From the NCBI GenBank assembly GCA_963667715.1, contig OY763926.1, positions 1,736,001-1,800,000 on the forward strand: a stretch of DNA of 64,000 nt, written 5' to 3'. Shown piece after piece: positions 26,701 through 38,700 of this stretch (positions within the stretch are counted from its first letter, which is position 1; each line of letters begins with the position of its first letter). This DNA is from JAFGDI01 sp963667715. GTDB lineage: Bacteria; Planctomycetota; Phycisphaerae; Sedimentisphaerales; SM23-30. The notes beneath the pieces are model-generated. The model was not told where the DNA came from. It made no database searches and saw nothing but the letters and a program-made list of their open reading frames with translations. A program made the translations under genes and the position numbers.

Positions 26701-29700
26701 GACCTGCTGCTGGGTGAAGCTGGTGATGATACTATCTCAGGGGCACTTGGTAATGATGTATTATACGGCGGTGCCGGAAGTGACAGCATTGATGGCGGTG
26801 TTGGTGATGATCTCATTGATGGTGGCTCAGGCAACGATATTATCAATGGTAATGATGGCAATGACCTGCTCTATGGTGGTATTGGCGATGATAGTATAAA
26901 TGCTGGTATTGGTGACGATATTGTTTATGCCGGAGAAGGCAATGACACTGTTGATGGTCATCTTGGCGATGATATAATCTATGGCGATGCTGGCAATGAC
27001 AGCCTTTCCGGTGGTGCTGGCAATGATACTATCTATTGTGGTTTAGGTAATGATCAGGCTTTTGGCCAGGCGGATAATGATACTATTTATGGTATTGCTG
27101 GAAGTAATTATATATGGGGCGGTCTTGGTAATGATAATATATCCGGCGGCTCTGGCAGCGACCTGATATATGGTGACTATGGAAATGATATTATCTGGGG
27201 ACTGGCTGGCATAGATACGATAGATGGTGGTATTGGCAACGATACGATCTATGGTGGGCTTGGAAATGATATTATCCATGGTAATATCGGCAGAGACCGC
27301 GTATATGGCGGGCTGGGTGATGATGAGCTGTGGGGTGATAGTGGTAATGACTACATCGACGGCGGATTTGATGCTGATACTATTTACGGTGGTGCAGGCA
27401 ACGATGAGCTTTACGCTGGTTACGGCACTGGCGGAACGATCTATGGTGGTGAAGGCGATGATGTTATCCATGGCTCAGACGATGGATCTGATACGATTTT
27501 TGGCGATGATGGTGACGACAATATCTGGGGCTATCGCGGCAATGATGTAATTGACGGCAATGCCGGCAGGGACGTTATCTACGGCGGTAAGGGCGACGAT
27601 ATTCTTTACGGCGGACTTGGCAGCGATGTTATCGTTGGTGGAGCAGATCACGATATACTATATGGTGATAGTCTAACCGAAAACGGTAACTATACGGATT
27701 ATCTTTATGGTGATTTTGGTACTGGTGCCGGCGAGATCGGCAGCGGCCGTGATCAGCTCTATGGCCAGGCTGGTAACGATTTTATCTATGGCGAAGGTGA
27801 TGATGATAAGATAATTGATAATTCAGGTGAAAATACTATCAATTATGGCAGTGGTGAAGGAGTAGATCCTGAAACTTTCGCTGCTCCTGTGCCAACCTCA
27901 GCTCCATCGCTTATGGCGTATAGCTATTTGGGTGCCGAAAGTTCACTGGAATATGTTGCTGATGTAGAAAGTTCGGTATGGCATAAGATAGCCGGCAGTA
28001 CCAGCTCTGACGCTATGGTATACGCTCCGGTAATAGCGGTTTCAGCTTCTGGTAATGACCGTATATTTGCCGCCTGGGTTGATGCGGGCTATGGTAAATA
28101 TGATATAGTTTTAGCTGAAAGCATTGACGGTAACTGGGTGACAGTAGTTGACGGGGTAGGCAGCGAATTGTTCGGCCTGGATTCATCTGGTGCCAGTGAG
28201 CCTTCGATATATTCTGATAGTAATGGCGATATTCTGATCTCGTGGATCGTGACAGATGATTCTGGTAATACCAGCCTGTCGGCGGCCAGATATGATGTGT
28301 CAGCTGGCGAGTTGACAACTCTTGTCAGTGAAACTGGTGTAGGTACAGAAATAACCAGTTGTAAGATATCTGAAACAGCTAATGGCCCGATACTAATCTG
28401 GCAGGCGGACGGCGATATTTATGCAGGTCTGTATAGTGATGGTACTTTGAATCCACTAGGTGGTAGTGCTAAGATTGTAGATTCGCTAGCCGGTGTTGCT
28501 TCATATGATATTGACATAGATGGAAACAATATTGTATTGAGCTTCTCTGAAGGTGACTCTTCTACTGGCTCTGTGGTTTCAATATTGGAGTACAATGGCT
28601 CGCAGTGGAATACTCTTGGCAGCGTTCCTGCTGTCGGTTCAGCTTCGATGCCGAGCGTTAAATATTATAATGATGATATCTATCTAAGCTGGCTGGAAGT
28701 AGATCAGGGTCGTCAGGCGGTTGCTGTAAGCAGCTATGACGGCAGCAGCTGGCAGGCCAGACAGACGATCGACGCGGCGATAAATGAAGTATATAGAAAT
28801 CCTGACTGGGCTATTGGCAGTAATGGCTTGCAGATTGTATGGCAGACTGTCAATACTGATGATATCAGCGGCTTTGAGTTAGGTTTCTCTAAGCTTGATA
28901 GTGGTTCAGGTATGTTTAATGAGCCACAGTTTACAGAACTCGATAATAACGGCAGTATATTGGATAATAACAGCTCGTTCTCTATCGCAGAGGGCGTCGC
29001 TGGTATATATGCTATCTGGCAGGACGTTAATGCTGGTATCTCAATTGCGGCCAATACCGGCCATTCAGTTGAAAGTACCGTTGCGGCAGGAGAATCAATT
29101 CAGCAATTGCTGGATGCTGTTGATTTTGGCCCGGGCGATGTTATTTATCTGGAAGCTGGCGAGTACGAGGGCTTTGAGATCTCTGCTGATGATGCCGGGG
29201 TGACGATTATAGGTGGTCAGTTTGCTGATTCGGTGATTATTTCACCGGTTGTAGTCAATGCCAGCAGTGATATCACTCTGCAGGATGTGACATTTACTGC
29301 TGATGTTATTGTTTCGTATAGTGAAAACATAATTATCGCAGCGAGTGATTTTTCTGGTGCGATGCTCACTTTGTCAAATACCGATAGCAGTTATGTCCAT
29401 AATAATGTATTTAGCGGTAGTGGTATCGTCTTAAACGGCAGTCAGTCTGGGATAGATATTTATGGTAATGTGATAACTGGTGCTGATACTGCTATTGAGA
29501 TAGGTGGCGATTCTGAAGGCAGTATTATAGCGAATCGGATAAGCTCAGCTGTACTGGGTATTGATATTCAGACTGCATTTGCGGGTAAGATATCAGAAAA
29601 TGATATTGCAGATTCTGATACTGGTATCGCATATAAGGCGACAGCTGATCTGATCGGCAATATAGTACACGATTGTACTTACGGCATGACCGTCAATGTG

Positions 29701-32700
29701 TCAGATATTGCGGATGCACCGGGTTACTACGGTTCAACGGCAGGTAATACCTTTACGGGTAATTCTACTGGTGTTGTGCTTGATGACAGTTATCTGGCTG
29801 GTCAGACGATTGTTGATAACTCATTTGGTGTTACTGGTTCTGGAAATCTTGGTGGAGCAGACTTCGGTGATGCTAATATTATTGAATATAATATTATTGG
29901 TGTGGCAATGGAAGCTGGTTCAAATATATCATACAATAAGATCGGTTATAATCGTGTTGGTATTGAGGCCGGCTCTGACCAGATAATAACCCACAACTCT
30001 ATCTACAATAATAGTAGTAATGGTGTACTGGTAAGTGGTGTTGAAACTGTCCGTATAATAAATAATACGATCTATAGCGAAGATGGAAATGCTCTTGAAC
30101 TTAACGAGTCTGCCTCTGAGATAGATATACAGAATAACATTCTCTGGTCTGAAAATGACTATGCGATGTATATCAGTAATAATAGCCGTGACGGCTTTTT
30201 CAGTGATTATAATGTCCTTTACACTGGCGAGCAGGGCCATCTGGTTCATTGGGTAATCGACTTTGATGATATTCTCGACTGGCAGGTTGATGTTGGTCTG
30301 TTCGACTCTCATTCAGTTGGCAGAACAAGTATCAATAGCGATTGGGCCAAACCTAGATTCAATGGTATGGCAGTTGACGATTATAGTCTTATCGATATTA
30401 CTGCTGGTTTGCGGTTTACTAACCCGGCGGTTAATGCCGGGAATCAGGCGATAGATATTGGTCTGTCAGCTGACAGGGTCAATCTGCTGGCAAATCCTGA
30501 CTTCGAGGATGCTCTTACCGGCTGGGTGGTAAGTGATGGTTCACTTGCGGCTGATGATATTGATGCCTTTGACGGCGAAAATTATTATTCAGCAGGTGAG
30601 ACTTCACATGGAACCGCAATTCAGACAATTAACCTGGCAGATCATGGTTATACCAACGCTCAGATAGATGAAAGTGATCTGGTTGCTATCTTTGGCGGCA
30701 GGTTGAGGTCTGCTCTGGAAACTGTATCAGACAGCGGTACTATCAAGCTTACCTTCCTGGACAGCTCCGGCAGTCAGATAGCAGTAACTGAGCTTTCACC
30801 TGAAGCACAAGATCAATATTGGCAGCTGGCTGGTGGCAGGGTAAATATCCCGCAGGGTACTCGCCAGATTCGTTATAGCTATATAGCAGACCGTCAGGTA
30901 GAGAATAATGACCTTAATAATGATGCTTATCTTGACAATGCCTTCTTGTATGTTGAGGATAATGCCTCCTCCAGTGATATCGGTGCCTATAGCAGTGTGA
31001 ACGAGACATCTGCCCTAGCCCTGCGTTATCCGGAGATGTATCTCGACTGGCAGCGAGACACTTCGCATACTATCAGGTGGGATTCTTTCAATAATGATGA
31101 CGATCTGCAGGTTAGGATAGATCTATATCAGGATACGCCGGTGGGTACTGTCTTTTTACAGAATATTGCCTATACCGCTGATGATGGAAGTTATACCTGG
31201 CTGCCTTCTGATAGTGGTATTGACTATGGTGTCTACGGGCTAAGGGTCTTTATCTCGCTGGTTGGCGCAGAGAATGTATTTGATATTAGTACCGAATCGT
31301 TCAATATTCCGGAAAATACAGATCAGTATTATGTGAATGATGGTTCAGTTGATGGCGATCAATATACAACCGCAGTTGGCAGTAATCGTAATACTGGCTG
31401 CAGGCCGGATTCACCTAAGCCAAACCCGGTTAACCTGCTCAAGGTATATTCACTGGCCGCTGGTGATGAACTCTTTGTTGATACCGGTGATTATTCACTG
31501 CTGTATCCGGTAATAATTTCGGGAACAGATGGAATTGGCGACGATGAAGGTTTTGTTCTCTCAGGTCCAGATGGATATGGCAATGAAGCGTCATTTGAAC
31601 TTATTGACCCTGATCATAGCGAGACAGCAACGGTAATACTTGATAATGCTGATTATGTCTATATGTATGATCTGGTACTCTCTCATGGCTATACGGGCCT
31701 GGCACTAATAAATGACAGTACCTACTTTGTCGGTGCCAGTCTGGTCTGTAGTTATAATACTTCAGATGGTATTGTTGTGGAAAGCGGTTCTTCAGTTGCA
31801 TCGCTGGATAGTATTGATGCTTCCAATAATTCAGGTAATGGTATTAGCATAACATCTGGCGATTTGGAGCCTTTACTTTCTGGTATAGAAGTTTCTAATA
31901 ACAGTAATTATGGCCTATATACCACAAAGGGTATTTCTGAACTGTCTTCTGCTCATGCAGCAAATAATGGTAATACCGGCTTCTATTTGACCAATCAGTC
32001 ATCATTAGCAGTACTGAGTGTCACTTCTGAGAATAACAGGGGTGATGGCCTGTATGTTAGCGGAAATGTTACTGAAGTGTTTAATAGCGAGTTTTATTAT
32101 AATAGTAATGACGGTGTAGAGCTGGCCAATTCTACTGGTACATCTTTTGAGCTCTGTCAGGTTTATGCTAATGGCGACAATGGTATTTATGCTTATTATT
32201 CAACTATCACTATTGCCGATCATGAGATCTATGGTAATGGCGATTATGCTATAGTAGCTGGCAGTAATTCAGTTGTAAGCCATAATGATATTCACGATAA
32301 CGGTTCAGGTATATACTCATATTATGCTGATTTGAGTAATAATGTTATTTACGATAATGATAACAACGGCATTTACGCTAATGGTGGTAAGCTGGAGTAT
32401 AATGTCGTAAGTAATAGTGAATATGGTATCTATATAGATAAGGCCACTGAAGTTGATAGTAATGTTGTATATTCAAATGCTACTGGTATCTTTGCCGATT
32501 CAACGGGCTCGGTACTCTCGAATAACAGAATATACAATAATAGTATAGAAGGTATCAGAGCGATATATGATACCGATATCCTTGGTAATGTTATCTATAG
32601 CAATGGTCTGGGTATTTATGCGATTGGTGAGTATCATTATAATAACAGGCCGTTTAGCGGTACTATTGCCAATAACCTGGTATATGATAATATAAATGGT

Positions 32701-35700
32701 ATTCGCCTTTATAATGCCCGTGAATATGATGGTGAACATGCCAGTATTATAAATAATACTATTTATCAGGTTTATGGAAATGCTGTCTCTGTTATGGCGG
32801 CTGAAAATAGTAGCTCAGATAATGTAGAACTGAAAAATAATATTATTACTGTTGTCGACGGCTGTGCTATTAGTGTTGACCAACGCAGTCAGACGGCATT
32901 TGACAGTAATTATAATCTGTTTGACCTGTCTGGTGTGTCTATCCTGGGTAAATGGCAGGGGCGTGATATTGAGTCTATCAATGACTGGCAGAGTATGGCG
33001 TTTTCTGACCGTAACAGCAGTATCGGCGATCCGTATTATGTAGATATTACAGGAGCTGACGGCGTGCTTGGTTATGAAAGTGATCTGGCAAACGGCAGCG
33101 ATGATAATTTCCATCTGAAGAGTCTTTACGGCAGCTTCAGCTCCGGCTCGCTGGCACCGGTAATAGATCCGGTATCTGGTTTGCCGGTTTATCCTCAGTT
33201 GGTTCAGCAGGTATATTCTGATCAGTCGCCGGCTATTGACCGTGGTGATGCTGGTTTTGATTATGCTCAGGAGCCGGCTAATAATGGCGGTTATATAAAT
33301 ATCGGTGCTTACGGTAATACCGATCAGGCGGCGATCAGCCCGCAGGAATATGTACTTATTACCTCGCCACAGGGCGGTGAACTATGGCCAAATGGTCAGC
33401 AGTTCGATATTACCTGGAGAAGTGATCGTGGTGCGGAAGTATCTTATGTTGATATTACGCTGGTTGGTGAGTCTACTGAGCTTACTCTTGCTTCTGGTGT
33501 GGCTAATGACGGCAGTTTCAGCTGGCAGGTACCAGATAACGTCGATCCTGATGAATATTATATTGTTGTAACTCGCTCTGATAATACTGAGATCGTAGAC
33601 AGTAGTAATATGTTCGCGATCATGGAGCATGATGGTATTTACTATGTGAATATCGAGAATGATTCATATTTCGCTGATAATGAATATACTACTGCTCCGG
33701 GTAATAATGCTAATAGTGGTCTGACACCATCATCGCCGAAGTCTTCTGTCAGGGCGATCATTGAAAGTTATGATCTGCGTCCTGGCGATATTATTTATGT
33801 TGATACTGGATACTATACAATTTCAAGTAATATCATTATCGGCGAAAATGATTATGGTTTCACTATCTGTGGTCCGATACAGGGTGATGATCTGGCGATT
33901 ATTGACCATGGAAATCAGAATACCGGCAATTATGTCTTCGAATTTGATAATGTCAGAAGTGTGGCTATAAAGAATATCGCCATGACTAATGCTTATAGCG
34001 GTTTTTATTCAAACTCGGCAGCTGATATACTGATAAGTGATTGTGATATCTATCAGGTTAGTAATGACGGTATAAATCTCAGTGGCGATATTGATAATGT
34101 CAGGCTGGTAAATAATAATATTACCGGTACTGGTAATAATGGTATTACGGTTGTCGGAACTAATATTGCTATTACTGGCAATCAGATCAGCCAAAGCGGT
34201 AAGCATGGTATTTTTGTCGATAACTCTCAGAATGTTCAAATTGACAGAAATACAATATCCGATAGCAGCAGCTACGGTATCTACGTTGATAGTAGTTCGG
34301 CGAAAGTTACTGCAAATATTGTATCAGCTAATAATATAGGTATCTATGCTTATGGCGAAGGATTAAGCTTCCCAATACGTGTTAGTGATAATGAAGTTTA
34401 TGATAATAGTACTATTGGTGTCTACGCCGCATATAATGTGCAGGTAAGCGGTAATACCATCTATGGCCAGCAGGGCAGTAATCATTATGGTATACAGGCC
34501 ACCCGCGACGCTTCTGTAATGTATAATGATATCTACGACAATGAGATCGGTATATATACTGGTGAGCCGTATAGTTATCGCTTAGCGACAGTAGTTGGTA
34601 ATTATGTACATTCTAATACCACAGGTATAGTAGCGTCGTATAATAGTACAATAAGTGAGAATGTTGTATATTCTAATACCATTGGTATTACGACCAGTGC
34701 AAATATCGACTTCTCCGGCGAGATAAGTAATAATGTTATCTATTCTAACAGCGATTACGGTATAGCGATAACTCGTGGCCGTATTGGAGCTGAGATATTC
34801 AATAATACAATCTCTCAGTCAACTGGTAATGGTCTGAAGCTTTCAGCTAGCCGTGATGTTGATCTATACAATAATATATTCGATATTGCAGACGGTTACT
34901 GTCTGGAGATTTTATCTGATAGCTTTGCCGGCTTTAGCAGTGATTATAATATCCTCCATGGTAAAACAGCAATCTGGGGCGGTACCGAGATAGATGATCG
35001 TGCTGACTGGTATTATGAGCTTGGTTTCGATCATCACAGCTATAGCAGTGATCCACAGTTTACCAATGGCTATCATGTAAGCCCGGATTCAGATGCCGTT
35101 GATAATGGTGCCCCAACCGATGATTTTATTCTGGAGATGTATCCAAATGGTGGTCGTGTAAATATAGGAGCCTACGGCAATACCTTCGAAGCAACAGTAA
35201 GCTCGATGTACGGCGTTCAGCTTCTTAGCCCGATCGCACTGGATAAATACGAGTATGGCAGTGAGGTTATTATCTCATGGCGTAGCTATGGTCTGAGCTC
35301 ATATCAGTCTGAAATGACCGTTGATCTGGAATATTCATTAGACAATGGTTCGAGCTGGTCATCATTGGCTACATCTCTGGCGATGGAAGCAGATGGAACC
35401 GGCAGTTATATCTGGCAGGCTGATACGGTAGGCGAAGAAGTAATCGTACGTATCAGCGGCGAATACTCTGGTATTGAAGTATCAGATGAGTCTAGTATCT
35501 TCCAGGTATCTTCCAGCGGTAATAGTTACTATGTAAATATTGCAGGTGATACAGACTTTAGTGATAATGAATATACCTTTGCCGCCGGTGACAATAATAA
35601 TAGTGGTAAGAGTCCATACTATCCAATGTCGAGCCTGAGTGCATTACTGGATATATATGATCTCGGTGCAGGCGATATAGTCTATATTGACAGCGGCGTA

Positions 35701-38700
35701 TATACAGTACTGAACAATATGGTTATCGACAGTTCCGATGCCGGAGTAACACTACACGGCCCGGAAGTGCCGGGACATCAGGCCTTGTTCGACCGTAATA
35801 ATACAGCCTCAGGTAATAATGTACTGGAATTGACTAATGCTGAGAATGTAGTAGTTGAGAATCTATCCTTTACCGGCGGTTATTATGGTATCTATGTTTC
35901 AGGCGGCGAAACTCATAATGGCCCGGTAGTAACCAATAATACCGTAATGGATAATGCCAGCTATGGTATTTATGTATACAATAGCCCGGCCAAGGTGACT
36001 GCTAATACTGTATCAGCTAATAATATAGGAATCTACGCTTATGGCGAAGGATTAAGCTTCCCAATACGTGTTAGTGATAATGAAGTTTATGATAATAGTA
36101 CTATTGGTGTCTACGCCGCATATAATGTGCAGGTAAGCGGTAATACCATCTATGGCCAGCAGGGCAGTAATCATTATGGTATACAGGCCACCCGCGACGC
36201 TTCTGTAATGTATAATGATATCTACGACAATGAGATCGGTATATATACTGGTGAGCCGTATAGCTCTCGCTCAGCTTCAGTCGTTGGTAATTATGTACAT
36301 TCTAATACTACTGGTATAGTAGCATCGTATAAGAGTACGATTAGTGAAAATGTTGTTTATCTTAATACTGTAGGAATAGCAACAAGTACTAATATCGACT
36401 TCTCCGGCGAGATAAGTAATAATGTTATCTATTCTAATAGCGATTATGGTATAGCGATAACTCGCGGCCGTATTGGAGCTGAGATATTCAATAATACAAT
36501 CTCTCAGTCAACTGGTAATGGCTTGAAGCTTTCAGCTAGCCGTGATGTTGATCTGTATAATAATATATTCGATATTGCAGACGGTTACTGTCTGGAGATA
36601 TTATCCGATAGCTTTGCCGGTTTTAGTAGTGATTATAATATTCTCCATGGTAAAACCGCAATCTGGGGCGGTACCGAGATAGATGATCGTGCTGACTGGT
36701 ATTATGAGCTTGGTTTCGATCATCACAGCTATAGCAGTGATCCACAGTTTACCAATGGCTATCATGTAAGCCCGGATTCAGATGCAGTTGATAATGGTGC
36801 CCCGACCGATGATTTTATTCTGGAGATGTATCCAAATGGTGGTCGTGTAAATATAGGAGCCTACGGCAATACCTTCGAAGCAACAGCAAGCTCGATGTAC
36901 GGCGTTCAGCTTCTTAGCCCGATCGCACTGGATAAATACGAGTATGGCAGTGAGGTTATTATCTCATGGCGTAGCTATGGTCTGAGCTCATATCAGTCTG
37001 AAATGACCGTTGATCTGGAATATTCATTAGACAATGGTTCGAGCTGGTCATCATTGGCTACATCTCTGGCGATGGAAGCAGATGGAACCGGCAGTTATAT
37101 CTGGCAGGCTGATACGGTAGGCGAAGAAGTAATCGTACGTATCAGCGGCGAATACTTAGGTATTGAAGTATCAGATGAGTCTAGTATCTTCCAGGTATCT
37201 TCCAGCGGCAATAGTTACTATGTAAATATTGCAGGTGATACAGACTTTAGTGATAATGAATATACCTTTGCCGCCGGTGACAATAATAATAGCGGTAAGA
37301 GTCCATACTATCCAATGTCGAGCCTGAGTGCATTACTGGATATATATGATCTCGGTGCAGGTGATATAGTCTATATTGACAGCGGCGTATATACAGTACT
37401 GAACAATATGGTTATCGACAGTTCCGATGCCGGAGTAACACTACACGGCCCGGAAGTGCCGGGACATCAGGCCTTGTTCGACCGTAATAATACAGCCTCA
37501 GGTAATAATGTACTGGAATTGACTAATGCTGAGAATGTAGTAGTTGAGAATCTATCCTTTACCGGCGGCTATTATGGTATCTATGTTTCAGGCGGCGAAA
37601 CTCGTAACGGCCCGGTAATAACCAATAATACCGTAACGGATAATGCCAGCTATGGTATTTATGTATACAATAGCCCGGCCAAGGTGACTGCTAATACAGT
37701 ATCAGGTAATGATATCGGTATTTATGCGAACGGTGATGGTTTAACCTATCCGGTTCAGGTTAGTGATAATGAAGTTTACGGCAATGATCGTATCGGTATC
37801 TATGCGGCATACAAAGTGCAGGTGAGTGGAAACACTGTCTATGGCCATCAGGGAAGTGAACATTATGGCATACAGGTTACCCGCGATGCTGTTGCAATGT
37901 ACAATGATGTCTATGATAATGAGATAGGTATCTATACCGGCGAGCCATACAGTTCCCGTTCAGCTACAGTTGTTGGTAACGATGTATATGGTAATACTAC
38001 TGGTATAGTAGCGTCATATAAAAGTAATATAAGTGAGAATAAGGTTTATTCCAATGCTGTTGGTATTTCGACCAGTGCCAATATCGACTTTACCGGTAAT
38101 ATAAGTAATAATGTTATCTATTCAAATAGCGATTATGGTATAGTTATTAACCGCGGACGTACTGGTATGGAGATATCAAATAATACTATATACCAGCCTG
38201 TTGGTGATGCTGTCAGGCTCACCGGCGGTAGTTCAAATGTTAGCCTGGTCAATAATATTATGGCAATTGACACCGGGCATTGCCTGAGTATTAGTGAGGA
38301 CAGTCTTGTAGGGTTGGCAAGTGATCATAACCTTTTCTTCCGGTCAGTGCAGGCAAACTCATCTGTTGCCAGAGTAGGGTTAACTGATATTGTCGACCTT
38401 TCACAGTGGCAGCAGTATTCTTCGCTGGATAATGTCAGTGTAGAATCTGATCCGCTCTTTGTTGATATGGACGGTGCCGACGGTATCCTTGGTTATCAGC
38501 GTTCAGAGATACATGTTAATAGTGGTCTGGACGATAACTTTATCCTTTCCAAGAACTCACCTGCGATCGATGCCGGTTATAGCTGGCTGGATGGTCAGGA
38601 TGATATCCATGACGATCCGGGTGTGGTTAATGCTGGCTCAAATGACTATTATGCGATAATAAGCGATAGTGAAGCGCTTGCTGATACTGGTACTGCGATG

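Noticed and set aside
26108..27550. Several sizeable frames on both strands inside the RTX-coding part (for example around 26108-26368 + and 27043-27471 -)
   Set aside because: They mirror the repetitive GGxGxD codons in other frames, have low-complexity M/V/I/T-rich translations, and lack ribosome sites. They are shadows of the giant gene.
34303..38170. Possible CRISPR array or mobile insertion from the strong repeats
   Set aside because: The repeats are 1689 bp, in frame and coding for beta-helix and Ig modules. There are no short direct repeats with unique spacers and no transposase.
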